This document shows positions 11,714-24,911 of a DNA stretch of 64,000 nt, in pieces. The notes under the pieces were generated by a model, which saw only the letters and a program-made list of their open reading frames with translations, did no database searches and was not told where the DNA came from. Both the position numbers and the translations under genes were made by a program. This stretch comes from Puffinus mauretanicus (taxonomy: Eukaryota > Chordata > Aves > Procellariiformes > Procellariidae): contig JAJKFH010002859.1 of assembly GCA_023333565.1 (NCBI GenBank), positions 1 through 64,000 of the forward strand, written 5' to 3'. Each line of letters opens with the position of its first letter. Position 1 is the stretch's first letter.

Positions 11714-14169
11714 GTAAGTTGAGACCAGTTCGAGGTCTACACAGTGTCGTTGTATTTTTCTGTACCTTTCATCCTTGTTTTTTTATTAATGTTTGCCAAT
11801 ATTGCTTTAATTCTCATAGAGTACATGTATTAATGTTGCAGTTGGAAAGCAAGTAACAAGCTTGTAATGCATTACTAAAGCTCTTTGCCATGATTTTTTC
11901 ATACACATAAAGATTTCTTCCAAAATATGAGAACCAGGACAGCTAAAATCAAATGCAGTTAATCTGAGCTTGGTTTAACCATATGTCTGCTTTTCTGAAA
12001 GATTGAAGTGGTAACCTATTTTATAGCATGTTTGTACCATTGACCTGATAATCTCCTGAAGAGTTTTTTGTTTGTGTTTTTAATCCAAGTAAAAAATTAG
12101 TTTGCAAAATGATTTGGATAAAGCAGGTCAGACGGTATTTTATCAAGTATATTTGTGACAGCAGCATGCTTTGGAACCATTCGTTAAGACACAATGCTAT
12201 GGTTTGGGTTAATGATATATAATTACATAATATATATTAGTAAGCAGAGGAATTTATTTTGAAAATTCTTTTTTAGCTTCAGGTTGAAGGCTATTGCATT
12301 ACTGACATGGTCCCTTTCAGATGAAATCTGAAATCCTGCCTAATGGAATGATAGAGACAGATCTTATCTGTCTGGCTGTGACAGACATGAAAATCCCTGG
12401 AATTTTTTTTTGTTTTTTTCATTTTTAGGTGGGGCTCCACTAAATTCAGAACATCAATGTTATCTATGTCTATTGCTGAGAAATTTCAAAATAGATAAAG
12501 ATTTCAAAGAAAATCAAGAGCTCCTTTGTCTTAAGTAACAGTTTTAGTCTATTTCTGTTCATCTGGTAAAAACACTAGTAACTGATCAACTGCAAAAACA
12601 CGCAGTCAGAGCTGTGAGTTCTCAGTTATCTGTGACCTGCCAGGGCCCTGTGAAAATGCTCCCAAAATTGCATTAATTAAAGCATGGACATAACTCTATT
12701 ATTCACAGTTTTCTCTCATTCTTTAACACTTTTCAGGAAGCCAAACTACTGTGTAGGCCTTACCCAAGTTTTACTCTACCAAGCTCTACCAAACATGATG
12801 CAATCACCTAGCTGCTTAAGAGTCTCCTGCTTAGATCAGAACGAAGTCTGCCCCAGGAATAGAAATAGTAGTCTAGAGCTACCGTGTAAAATCTTACAAC
12901 GCAAATGAAACTATTCTGTTCTAAAACTAATCCTCTTCTAAATGAATTATTAGAATTTAGAAGACTTGTCTAGATCATTTGACTAATCAATATAAAAAAT
13001 GAGTAAGCTGGATGAAAATAATTTCACTCAACATGAAAAGATTTTGTAATGAAAATTGTGACTGTCCAGCCATCACTATGCTGGCATGATAACCCCACTG
13101 ATAATGCAGAAGTTTTCACATTGAACTTTTCTGTAGATATGGAGAAAGTGAATGAGGAATTATCATTCTCTTTTTCTTACAACAGAGCAACTAGGAAGCA
13201 CCAAATGAAATAGAGTAGCGGAAATAAAATAAACAGAAGTATGCCTTGTTTAGACAGTAAGAATTAAATTGTAGAACTCTGGAAGCAGAAAGATCCAAGT
13301 GGTTTCAAAAGGAACCAGTACTTACATACCAGTTCCTTAAAAAACCAATAGTTCAGTTGCACCCTCTTGCTCAGAAAACCCTTCAGCACCTACGTGCCTG
13401 AAGGTGGGAGGTGGATCTCAACTTTTGTGCTCTTTCCCTTCTGCTGATCATTGTCACAGATTAGAGAGTCTCTGGTCTCATCTGGTATAATCTTCCAGCT
13501 TCATCCTCTAGCTCATAAATTACTATCCATTGGGGTTTTTATGGATAAAGTGAAACAAATTAATTCACAGGGTAAATCTTTATTAATTCAAAGATTTCTT
13601 TTTCTTCTGTTAAGTTAGTATATTCTTTAAGTCATCATCTATAAACCACTGACCACAGGTGGACGCATAAGTTAGGGCTATTCCTTGATGTAAAGGTGCA
13701 AAAAGCTCCAGGTTTATTTGGATAATAAAATGTCACTCAAGATTGTGGGGATGGTATGTTCATATGTAGCTCTGGTTCCATCCATTATTATGTCGCCAAA
13801 CTTCAGACACTAATTTCTAAAAGTTGTAGGACACTTCAGATCATGCCTAAAGAAAAGTATCTCTTATTTTCTTCCTGACGGGCTCCCTGATTCCATCATG
13901 AATTCTTCATTCCAAAAAGAAACTTGAATAATGTATTTTTAGAGAATGAAAACTCAGAAGCTTTCAGAGGTTTGTGTGGCATGTGGGAGCAGATGATTGG
14001 GTGAATGAGAAAAGCCAAGTAACTCCAATTAAAGCCAGTGGGAATTGCACAGCTAAATCCCTGTGCCCTGCTTTGAAGAATTAGGTTGGAAATATCCATA
14101 TTTGATTAAATGTGCTTTCGTTTTTCATTCTGAATTTCAGCTAATAGTAAATTCTTTTAATTCTTTTAG
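11714..14169 (+). other. Intron
   Basis: About 2.5 kb of AT-rich intron. No repeat family was recognised. It contains one of the two copies of a shared 19-bp word (13872-13890), described under findings. Confidence 0.5.
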
Positions 14170-14207
14170 ATCCATCCAGAAGTCCATGTCTGAAAATGAA
14201 GCATTTG
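14170..14207 (+). CDS. SAMSN1: SAMSN1 long-form upstream exon (38 nt)
   Basis: A micro-exon after the acceptor AATTCTTTTAG and before the donor GTTAGT. Its first A completes a Lys codon begun at 11713. It then reads SIQKSMSENEAF and leaves one base (G), completed as GAC by the AC that opens the exon at 15657. SIQKSMSENEAF matches SASH1 [12 protein letters not shown] in pattern: a KS.SE/D motif of the kind often phosphorylated in adaptor proteins. Phosphorylation here is inference only. Confidence 0.66.
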
Positions 14208-15656
14208 GTTAGTAACTGCTTAAATCATTTACTGTATACTTGCTAATCTCACAGAGCCAACTTTAATTAAGGGTCTGATTTGCTTTACAGCTGTTGGAGC
14301 AAATGCAAAGGAAAGGAAAAAATACAGTTAAGCTATCAATAGATTCCCCGCCCCCCACTTCCCACAGACATATTTGTAGGTAGATATTGAAAACAAACTA
14401 GTTAAACATAGAAACCAAATTGAGATTTAAAGAACCTATTATGGGACAGCATGAGAAATACTCAGCATGTCCAGTGTTTCTTTTAATCATTTCAATAAAA
14501 AATTAAAATATCTCTAATCTAATCAGATTCAGTCCCTGCCCGTTCCCATGTTAAATTACTTTGCTTCAGCTTTCACAAACAAGATCACCAAAGAAGAAAT
14601 TCAGGTGGTTTTTTTTTTTTCAAAAATCCTGACATCTTGACACTGCATATTATTATCCACACTTGTGATTCAATGGGTTCTGTTTTGTAAATCCTCTGTA
14701 GGAAATAATCATCAGTTTCTTAAAAAGTAAAAGTACTATTTTTTTCAGTGAGAACTCCCTGTTAACATTCTATTATTTATTCTCTGGAGTTTAGGTTTAG
14801 TTGTTGTACCTAGCCCTTACTGAGTAAAAAGGTTATTATATCTGCCTGTAATGATGCAGCTATATTTCATAACAATGTGTCTCAGAGAGCTGAAAGTTCC
14901 CCTGTGTTAAGACTTCATTCTGTAGCCCTGCACTGGGAAGACTTTCATGCAGAACAGTATCATTTGGTCTACAGCATCCAGCCTGTAATGAATTCCCAGC
15001 ACTTGACAGAATCGACAAGTGCTTTCATAAAGAAAGTTTTCTGACATCGAGTGAAACCTAACATTAAAAAAAACCCAAAACCAGAAAGCACAAAAACTTA
15101 ATAGTTATCAACATGCTGCGAAGCATGACTGCTTTGAAGTTCACTGAAAGAACAGAAGAATGGCCATCTTGTTCTCAAAGCCAACCTAGTTTCTCCCAGT
15201 CAAGCTGAGACAGTACTAGCCTTGGAGCGTGTGTGACGCAGATGTGGGCATCTTTGATGTTATTTCTTGCTAACACACTAGCTAGCTAACTGTAAAATTA
15301 AATAATATTTATACAATTCCTGGAAGCAAAATAAAGGCACAGATGTTCTGTGGTCTCCTAAGTCTTAAAACCAGGGTTAAGATAGCAATCGTTCTGATCA
15401 GGTTTTAACAATGTTAAATGAGATATTAAACAGCAGCAAAAGATGAGAAAACTTGAAGTCTGCCCACAATAAATACCATCCGTCCACCAAATTTCCTATA
15501 TTGTGAAATCATCAATTCATTTCTGTGTTTGAGCAGATGCTACAGTGTTCTGCAAGCTTGTTTGATTTGCATTCTGATGCTATTTTTATAGCCTTTCCTG
15601 TTATTTCACACATTTGCTATGAATTCAGGTGACTGCTCTCTGTGCTTTTACTTTAG
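14208..15656 (+). other. Intron
   Basis: About 1.4 kb of AT-rich sequence with short C and T runs near 14350 and 14610. Nothing else is recognisable. Confidence 0.5.
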
Positions 15657-15743
15657 ACAGGAAAAATATGAATGGCACATTTTGGCAGGGTTCCAGGAAG
15701 CCAGAGAATGATTCGTACATCAGAAGGCACTGTCAGCTTGAAG
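15657..15743 (+). CDS. SAMSN1: SAMSN1 long-form upstream exon with FWQ..RK motif
   Basis: An 87-nt exon between CTTTTACTTTAG and the donor GTAATT. Its first two bases complete GAC, after which it reads RKNMNGTFWQGSRKPEND and then SYIRRHCQLE plus one base. SASH1 as I recall it carries [26 protein letters not shown] here, so the KN, FWQ and RK positions agree in register. This is one of the clearest resemblances in the chain. The final G joins AA of the exon at 20145 to give a Glu codon. An alternative acceptor four bases downstream (AG at 15659-15660) keeps the same reading frame only if upstream phase differs, so 15657 is preferred. Confidence 0.74.
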
Positions 15744-18700
15744 GTAATTGCTAAACATATTTCAGCTGATTTTGCATTTTCCGCAAAGTATTGTAAAGGG
15801 CACCTAGGAAAATTTCTCATTTTTCACCAATAATCTAGCTAAATAATTTGTCAAGTCCTTTTAAGATTTATCTTGTCCTCAAGGGGGAAAAAAAAAAGTA
15901 GTTAAAATAAAGCTTACCTTAAAACTGGGAAGCTAAGAACACGCTCTGTGAGCAATTCAGTCTGTAGTCCACAGGCCAAAGAAGACCTCCACTACAGTAA
16001 ATTGCCATAGGCGTGTTGTATAGGGCTTGCCAACAATAATATGAGCCTATAGTAGGAATCCATGTTCCCTGTACACTTTACACTGCTCCAGGTATCCAAC
16101 AGGGAAACAATAACTTTTCCCTGAAAAAAACTCTTGTGAAAGGTGCAAAAGAAAGTTGGCAAAATTTTGTAGGCAAGTGTTTTGTCCAATTCTCTTTCTA
16201 AACCTGTTTTGACCAACTTTATTGAAACAACCTTACAGTTAATATATGGGAAATTGCTAGTGATACTGTTTAAGAGTTGATCAGCATAAATTCATTAAAA
16301 TAACTATAAGAAATAACAAGTGAGCAGTCACCTTGTCTATTTAAACATAAACTGGACTTTTAAAAATCAAAATGCTTTGATAATCTGCTTAATATTGCTT
16401 CCAGGAATGGAATTTGTATTTGTACTTTTTAAAGTAAGGTAGATCCATTATAGTTGCCCAATCAGACCAAACCAGACAAGGTTCAGCAGAAACAGAAACC
16501 AAGATATGTGAGATTAAAGTGGATGCGTGTTTTGTTCTCTACTTAAGCCAACGAAGTGGGAAGATGCCCAATGTCTTAACTTTTAATATCTCCTGTATAA
16601 ATGGTCTAGATATCATCCATTGTTAAGTGATTCCACTGTTACCTGGATATGCCAAAGACAGCACAGGACGGTACCAGCTTTCCCTCTGGATTTCACTCAC
16701 TTCACCACTTGAAGATAACCTCTTAAATGCTTGGAAAATAGATCTGAAATTGCAATATTTATTGTATTTGCCCATGTATGGGCAAATTTGTTTTCTTGGA
16801 ACCAGAACCAGAAATAAGAGATGACAGGAAAATTTAGAGGAACTCTGCTCTTGTGATGAACTGATGAGGGGAAAAGGGACCTTCAGTGAGTCTCATTGGC
16901 TTGCAAGGGAAAAGGTTGTAATGATGGGTGAAAGAAAAATGAGGCATTTGTCTCAAGACAAGTCTTACTCTTAACCAAAAATGTTTTTGAATGATTCCTC
17001 AAACTACTCCAGAGGTTGTCAGTTTGGAGGTGGAAAAAGGCTGAATGAGAAAAAGAACTTTTTGACCTTCCTCCAGAATCTTTTCTACTCAAGACTTTTT
17101 TTTACCGTTTTAAGTATCCAAAGCATGCAAAAGAAGCAGTGCACATTTTAAAAGCTGACAAGTGTTGTAATTGAAGGGCAGGGGCCCAGAGGGAACAGGA
17201 AGCAAAGCTGGCAGCTATATAAAAATCTCCCTTTCCCCTACTGCAGTAAAATTATTTGAAGGGAAGTCCCCTTCACACAATGATGAAAACCATTGCAAGG
17301 AGATTTACAGTGTATCGCTATTGATCAAGATAATTTGTCACTATTGATCAAACCTTTCCCTTAACAGAGATAATCCTTCAAGGTCTGCAAGTCTATTGCA
17401 TAATATGAATTTGTTAGATATAATAAGCCATATGTGGTGGCCAGCATAGACTTCTCTGCTTACTTCAGAGCCGTATTCACAGACCTGGTCCAAATCTCAC
17501 TGAAGTCAATGAAAAGACATCCACTGATGCTGGTAGCCTTTGGATTAGGTCCTTAATGCTGCTGTGTGTATAACCGCTACAAAAATCATTTTTCCAGACT
17601 AATAAGGCAGTAAAAAAATACATATCCCACAGACACAATAGTGGAATACCTGTCTTTGCTCACAAGCCCAAACCCAAATCGTCAGTACCAGATTTGCAAG
17701 CCTAAAAGTATCATTGTTGAAAAAGTTGTCTATGCCAGTCACAGTCATTGGGCTTCCATGAAAGAATATTACGGAGAAAAACAGAAAAGAGCTGACACTT
17801 CTCAGAGTCAGTGGACATAATTCTCCACTGCTCCTAATTCACTCCACAGTGACATGACTTGTACCCGTTGCCAGACTGGAAGAAAAGAACACTGCAGCTT
17901 ACATATACCTTTTACATGTTTGGTTTTTTTTTTTACCCATATACCCTATTCCATATTTCAGTGGATTGGAGAGCTGATTTAAGCAAGATTTAAGAGTACT
18001 GCAGATGCATGTTATAATGGCTAGCAAAAGAGATCATGGTTGGGGGGGAACACTAAGGTTTGCTTTAATAACTTGCTGTTGTTCATGTGGTTTTGACCAA
18101 AATTACATTAAAAACAGTGTCACTGTAAGTAGTCTTTCAGGCTAAGGTCATTATATGTTGCCCCACAGTTCTTTGTGATTCAGCTGCAAACAGCTACCAA
18201 ATAATACTGGTTTGGACGAGACTGTAAGAGGACTTGTGGGCACAGGACTGAAAACTGCAAGACTGAAGTCTCAGAGTAAGCTTACAGAGCACAGGGGCAT
18301 GGTGTGCAGAGATCTTGAAGAAGATGAAAACAAATTAGCCTGAGGACCAGAAACAACCCTGTTATGTGAAACTGGTGTTGCATAAGCACTGTTTGACCTG
18401 AGTTATGCTGCTTCTAGAAGACCAGCTACCTCTATATTTAAATAAACAACTGGATTGTCAGACATCTGGCCCTCCATGACTTCAAGGAGATTTGCAGGTG
18501 CTTGAGACATCTTAAAATCTGGTCAGCCAAGTTAGATTTTGGAATCTAACTTGTGACACACAAAAAGTGACACACTTTTTGGAAAAGCTTTTGGTTTTAT
18601 TGTAACCATCAAGACATTGTCCTATAATCATAGGAGCTCTTATAGAAGCCTCCAAAGGCAAACTCGTGCAATGAAATTTTCTGTGACTCATTTTTCCTCT

Positions 18701-20144
18701 TCCTGTTGACGCAGATAGCAAATAAAGGAAATTGTTCGATGGGGTTTTCTATGCAGCTGACCGATGGTTTCAAGGCAGAACTAGGATATGACTCTCTTTT
18801 TTGTCTGATGGCCAGGTTGTAACTTGTGAGTTTTAATCCAGTCTTACAACATCCAAGTTGCAAAATTATAAGGAAGATTATTTGTTACTGTGTTACAATT
18901 TTTGTTTACAGAGGATTTTCTTTTAGGAAAAATAAGAATTCTAAAAAAGTCTCTTGATTCAGAATTTGCTTTAATAATAACATACAAAAATTTATGTGAT
19001 AACTTGCAGCCCTTTAACTGTTTCACTCACATGAGTTTAGGGTTTTTTTGGCTAGCTTTACACACATTGTGGTCTCACTTAATTCCAACATAAGCATAGG
19101 ATTGGGATCTTACTCACCTCTTTGAATATAAATTTTCATGGTCATGTTCAAACACTTTTTTTCATATGATAGCTGAAGAATCTCGGTCACTTGGAATTAT
19201 TCACTGAATTAATCTTTCTTTTTCTGTTGATTGCAGACAAAACAATGCAATGAGTCTCACCTGCCTACAGTTAGCCTTTGTGAATCTGTACGTTAAGTTA
19301 GCTGTGCTTTTGCAAACAGAAGAATTACTGATGTTGTGAGGTATTCCTCAGCAGCAATAAGGAGGCCGTTAGGATTAATGAGAAAAAAACCCCAACACAT
19401 TCTTACTGGTTTCTAGTAACCTCGAAAAATAGGACACCACTTTGGGCTGTGATTAGCAGATAATTTTTCTTTTTTTTTTTTTTTTTTCCTGCAAAATAAC
19501 TGTGTGCCTCTGATATCTGTGTTGATGGAATCTAATCACTAGGGCCTTTCTACAGGAGTATAATGGTGGATGCTTTGCCTTAAGAGTGGGAGTAAGAGTA
19601 GATCTTTCAAAGTAGACTTACTAAAAGTAAACTTTTCAAAGAGTTGTTTGAACTATTATTGCTCATTGTTGTAATGAAGTAAATACTCTTCCCATGCAAA
19701 ACATTAATTTCTTGGAAGAAATGGGAGGACGTTCATCCTTTGAAAGGAATTTCTAATCTAATCTAAATTAAACAGATCTCAATTGAAAAGATCATTTTTG
19801 CCCAGGGCCTTCATTTTTTATACGAATGTTCTACAGTGTTCTGCTGTAAATTAACAAGGCAAGAGGAAGCATTTGGTGGAATTCAGGGTTAGTAAATTGA
19901 GGACTAAATACAGATGAACAAGTAAGCATGAATGAGTTTTCGTTATGTGAGTCAGTTTGCCAGTTTGTTCTGTAGTCTTCAAAGCAGTTTGAGATAAAAT
20001 GCATGCTTAAATGATATAAGATTAAGTTCAGAGAGTCAAAATGCCAGCTCAAAACATCAAGTGCAATTCAAATGATATTCCTCAGAATAACTTAAAATAA
20101 GACATTTTAAAGCATGTTTTCTTTTTTTTGGTCATAATTCACAG
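15744..20144 (+). other. Intron
   Basis: About 4.4 kb. It contains a decayed possible ancient repeat near 17445-17560 and a long T run at about 19464-19488. The ORFs present are short and unconvincing. Confidence 0.5.
17445..17560. repeat. Possible ancient amniote repeat (CTGAAGTCAATG signature)
   Basis: The words CTGAAGTCAATGAAAAGAC and CCTTTGGATTAGGTCC resemble the consensus of old sauropsid repeats that carry TTGAAGTCAATGG and TTTGGATCAGGCCC. Similar decayed signatures occur near 29145 and 46090. The family is not named because the recognition is from memory. Confidence 0.35.
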
Positions 20145-20212
20145 AAGGTAATATTATTGGTGATGGGATACATTTGCTGCATGGAAAGAAGATAGAAGAA
20201 ACCACATGCCAG
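20145..20212 (+). CDS. SAMSN1: SAMSN1 long-form upstream exon (68 nt)
   Basis: A candidate exon after a T-rich acceptor ending ATTCACAG and before the donor GTGAAA. With the G carried over from 15743 the first codon is GAA; it continues GNIIGDGIHLLHGKKIEETTCQ. The other two frames contain stops. It loosely parallels SASH1 [22 protein letters not shown] in the I.L....K..IEE positions. It ends on a codon boundary, matching the phase-0 start of the exon at 24912. The donor is not strong, and the resemblance is weaker than for its neighbours. Confidence 0.62.
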
Positions 20213-22129
20213 GTGAAAGAACTCATTTCTTTTCAGAATCTAAAGTTTCATTCAAATAAAATGCATATTTCTTGCTTCCATTCAGTATTTGCCTAGCCTA
20301 AACTTCATACTCAGTATGCCTGTGTATTTTAGAAGCTGAGTTTAAAAGAAGACTATGGTGACTACCTGAGTTATGCAGCATTTTCATTATGCAGATCATA
20401 TGGGTTTTAAGACTTAGAAAACTTCTTCTTTCCTTGAGTGAATACATTTCTGTTAAATCGATGTGCTGGAATTGTGTCTAGCAAGATCTATACTAAGAGT
20501 TTAGATAAGTCTTGCATGATTCACATTGGCATATGTATCCTAATGCTTTCTGAATTTCTTTAAACATATACCGTATCTCCTTTTCATAATACTACATTAC
20601 TTATCCCACTAATATAAGCAATGTAGGAATTCTGACCCTTGGGTCTGAAGAATAGTAATAACATAGAAGTAGGTAACAACCCATCAGCTGGTGAGCAGCA
20701 GAGAGGTGGGGAGAAGGACTTGTAGCTCTGGAATTAGAACAACTGGTATTTGCTTTTTATTTCACTTCCAGTCCAACGTTTGCCCTGATATATATGATAT
20801 ATATGATATATATGATATATATGATAATATGTTACTTAAAGGGCCAATTCATACCTGTTGCAAATCAGCTTAGCTCTGCTGATTTCACATGACACAACAG
20901 TTACCCAGTTTGGGAATCTGACTAAAAGTGTCTTACACACCCCTATATATGTGTGTGTGTGTCTAAATGAGGAATTAAGACAATAAATTACTTAAAAGCT
21001 GAAAATCTGGTAGACTTTCCTTTACAGAAGAATATTACATTCAAGGTGAATACTAAACTTTATAAAAGGCTCCAAGCTGAGTTTCCTCTGCTGTTTCTAT
21101 ACAATGTTCTAAACATCCTTTTGGATGTTTAGGTGAAAAGAAAGAAAAAAACTGTACATGCATCACCCTGAAGGCATCTAAGATAAGACAGAGAGCTGTG
21201 AAGACCCAGACTTTAGGCAGTGCTCAGCTCCAGTGTAGGCCAGAGACACAATCTGGCTTAAAAAGAAGACAAGTCAAATGATCTGTGTATCGGGGGACAG
21301 ACGACCGTATTGGTGACTTTAAAGCCAGTGTGTTCCAGTTTTCTCCTGCTTTCCCTCAGGGTTTTATCTGACTCTGTATTGTTAGTTTCTTCCCATGATT
21401 ACCTCCTCTCCCCACTGCCAAAAAGTAGGTGGGGAGGAAGGAAAGGAGGAAAGAACTCTCTTCTCTTCTACATCTCTCATTCTCTTTCTCTGTTCTCTTC
21501 CTCTCACCTTCTAAGTATTAAGAAGACAGATTTTTCTTTGATTTCTCACAGCAGTTCTTCCCTTAGTGTGAGGGGTCTCTGGCTCTGCCCCTGTCGTGCC
21601 ATGGCAGCCTCTGGGCTGACTCCTGGTTAAGATCCTGGAGGCCGCTCCCCAGACATGGTAGAATATGAAGGGAAAAAGGGAAGAAGAAATAATAGCGAAT
21701 GAGGCCTATGTTTGCTTTAAGTATAAGTTTCCTTAAAATCTCTTAAAGCATCTCCCCATGAATCATTCACCCCATTTTAAAAGCAATTTTTGACTTCTCT
21801 AATTTTTTGAAGATGTTTTTTGGGGCATGTGACTAACAAACTGTAGAGACTTGGATACCTCCAAGCTTTGGTACCAATTTAAGACCTATTGGACTTGGCT
21901 TTTACAGCTTGCTTTTTAAAATTTTCATTTTTTATTACATTATTTTGAGTTTTAGTGATTCTTACCTCTGGCCTTCATTATCATCAAGACAACATTGATA
22001 TAATGCCCTTTTAAGCTTCCAAAATAGTCTGATTATGTCTGTTTTCATTTCCTGTACTGCATTATGCACACAAATAAGGAAATGCTGAGAGAACAGCATT
22101 ATGGGGGAAGCTCTTACACTTTTTCTGCA
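20213..22129 (+). other. Intron segment with microsatellites
   Basis: AT-rich intron containing the GATATATAT array at 20786-20828 and a short TG run near 20948-20961. The ORF at 21310-21630 shows no recognisable domain. Confidence 0.5.
20786..20828 (+). repeat. (GATATATAT)n microsatellite
   Basis: A 9-bp unit GATATATAT is repeated about four times in tandem and ends at GATAATATG. It is likely polymorphic in length. Confidence 0.85.
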
Positions 22130-23716
22130 AAATCAGCACAAATGAGTGCCGTTATGAAGTGCCTGTATGCTGATGCACACAGCATGGGGAACAAACAGGA
22201 GGAATCAGAGGTCTGCATGCAGTTGCAAGGCTGCGGTCTCATTAGGATCACAGAAATGTGTCAGGATAGCTCACACAGCTGGAGTGTAAGCTGCCATGGA
22301 TGTCACTCCTACCTTCAAGCGGGCCAGAAAGAAGATCCAGGGAACTACAGGCCAGTCAGTCTTACCTCAATCCCTAGGAATGTAATGGAGCAAATCCTCC
22401 TGGAAACTATTCCCAAACATATGAAGGACAAGAAGGTGATTGGGGGTAGTCAGCATGAATTTATGAAATGGAAATCATGCCTGACCAGCCTGAGGGCCTT
22501 CTACAATGAAATGACTAGTTTGGTGGAAGAGGGGAAAGCAGTGGATGTTGTTTACCTTGATGTTACTAAGGCTATATCAACACTGTTCCCCATAACATCC
22601 TCAGGGACAAACTAATGAAATAGGGACTAGAAAAGTGGACAGTGAGATGGACTGAAAACAGGCTAAATGGCTGGGCTGAAAGGAATGTGACTAATGGCTC
22701 AAAGTCCCACTGGAGACCTGTCCCTAGTGGTCTACCACAGGGGTCGATTCTGGGTCCAGTTTATCATCTTCATTAATCACCTGGACGGTGAGACAGAGTG
22801 CACCTTCAGCAAATTTGCAGTCAGTACAAAACTGGGAGGAGTGGCTGATGCACCAGAGAGTTGTGCTTGCCCATCAGAAGGCCTTCAACAGGCTGGAGAA
22901 ATGGGCAAACAGGAACTTCATGAAGCTCAATAAAGGGAAGTGCAAAGTCCTGAACCTGGGGAGGAATAACCTCTTCCACCAGTACAGGCTGGGGGCCAAC
23001 TGGCTGGAAAGCAGCTTTGCAGAAAAAGTCCTGGGGGTCCTGGTGGACACCAAGCTGACCATGAGCCAGCGATGTGCCCTTGGAGCAATGAAGGCCAACA
23101 TCCTCTTAGGCTGCATTAGACAGAGCATTGCCAGCAGGTTGAGGGAGGTCGTCCTTCCCCTCTGCTCAGCAGTGCGAGCTGATCCACCATATATGGGTGC
23201 TAGGTTCAGTTATTGTCTCTCCAGTACAAGACAAGCAGGGAAAACACTGGAATAAATCCAATGAAGGGCCATGAAGATCATTAAGGGACTGGAGCATCTG
23301 TCATACGAAAAGAGGCTGAGAGAGCTGGGACTGTTCAAAGTGGAGCAAGGAAGGCTCAGGGGGATCTGATACATGTGTACAAACACCTGATGGGGCGAGT
23401 AAACAAGACAGAGCCAGACTCTTCTCAGTGGTGCCCAGTGACAGGACGAGAGGCAATAGGCACAAACTGAAATACAGGAAATTTCATTTAACATAAAGAA
23501 AGCACTTTTCTACTGTGAAGAGAAGTCAAACACTGGAAGAGGTTTCCCAGAGAGGCTGTATAAAGTCCATCTTTGGAGATACTCAAAACCTTTCAAGACA
23601 CGGACCTATGCAAGTTGCTCTGGTGGACCTGCTCTGAGCCGGGAGTTAGATTAGACAACCCCCAAAGGTGCCTTCCCACCTCAGCTGGTCTGTGTAAGTC
23701 TGTGATTCTATGAGAC
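22130..23716 (+). mobile_element. Decayed CR1 LINE with internal deletion
   Basis: A sense-strand CR1 non-LTR retrotransposon. At 22152-22290 it encodes the start of the APE-type endonuclease (CLYADAHSMGNKQEE, then ITEM..DSSHSW). Around 22305-22312 it jumps directly to the reverse transcriptase segment GQKEDPGNYRPVSLTS, so most of the endonuclease and the linker are missing. The rest follows the CR1 ORF2 order: the motif A region VVYLDVTKA, then the position of the catalytic pair read as FAVSTKLGG instead of FADDTKLGG, then KCKVLNLG, VLVDTKLTMSQ and the 3' region. It ends with GTGATTCTATGAG, a typical CR1 3' terminus. Several frameshifts and stops make it inactive. It sits in an intron in the same orientation as SAMSN1. 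Confidence 0.9.
22152..22615 (+). pseudogene. CR1 ORF2 remnant: endonuclease start joined to reverse transcriptase
   Basis: A single open frame runs from the endonuclease N-terminus into fingers and palm of the reverse transcriptase because of the internal deletion. It breaks after VVYLDVTKA, where a frameshift disrupts the segment after motif A. The palm Asp pair further down (around 22820-22830, FAVS) is lost. It encodes no working enzyme. Confidence 0.85.
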
Positions 23717-24911
23717 ATGGAAGAGTCAAATTTACAACCAAGAGTAAATAGAATAGATGAATATTTTAGGGTTTTTTCCCTCTCTCTCAAAAAAAAGAAA
23801 AAAAAAAAAAGAAAAGAGAAAAAAAGAAAGCAAATAAACTTCCCTGAGTGCTTCACAAAAACTTTAATCCTTCCCCATTTCCTAAATAGATGCTCACTTC
23901 ATTCTGTAAAAGTGCTGGAAAACAGGGGCTTGGAACAGAAGTACAGTTTGAGGAAGACAGCATGAACAACACTATAATATTGTACCTTACCATAAAAAAT
24001 AGCTTTACTTTCTGCATTTATTTTTCATATCTTTGTTCTTGTTTGTTCATGTCTAGCAGGGCTCCCTTGATGGCTCAAACCCTTCGTAGCATATTGGGAA
24101 GGACATAAAATATGAAGTAATACAGTCTTTGGGCTAATACATTTTCAAAAATGTTTCATGCCTCATTTCTCACGTAAATTCTTAGGTTGCATTCAGCCTT
24201 CAAAGTGTCATTCATATTCATGAAGAAAAAAGGCTAGTGTTCATTACTTTCACTGATAAGCTATAGGCACTGTCAGGCTTGCCCACTAGGGACTGCATCA
24301 GTGCCCTAGGGAAAGTGTATTCTCATGGTGTTCCTATCACGAGGACACTGTGACCAAGAAATGGATTACGGGCAGATGAAAGTGTATATAGTCTTGTCTT
24401 TGCTTAGTTCTGAGGATCCTCCCATTTTCTCTGCATTGCTAATCCAATTCAAACTCACACCCTTGGGGCTCAACATCCTAGGCAAAATGAGGTGAACCGA
24501 ACAAGACTCTTTTTAGAAATGCATCAGTGACACTTGGTCCTCAGTTGGGGGATTGCTGCTGAGGAAAGTCTTCTGTGGCTTTCTTGTTCATTGAGAAGGG
24601 AGAGCCAAGATCTAGGATGAGACCCAAGCATCCCATGATATAATGCATAGCTCTGCCGCTGTACCACATACACTGTGATGTCTCCAAAATATTACTGAGT
24701 CCCAGATAACTAAGGAAATTAAGACAGCTCAATATCAAACTGATTTCAATGGGTGTCAGCTGGTGTACGTCAGCCATTGCTTTTATATGAACACAGTACT
24801 GAGTTGAAAGACTGCTGAGCTCTCAATCTGTATTCAATGACACCACACTAATTATGTTTATTCATCTTTTTTACATTGGATTTTTTTTATTTTACTTTTC
24901 TTGCCATCTAG
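23717..24911 (+). other. Intron segment after the CR1
   Basis: An A-rich tract at about 23790-23833 lies shortly after the CR1 3' end. The remainder is AT-rich intron, with a T-rich pyrimidine tract leading to the acceptor at 24910-24911. Confidence 0.5.
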
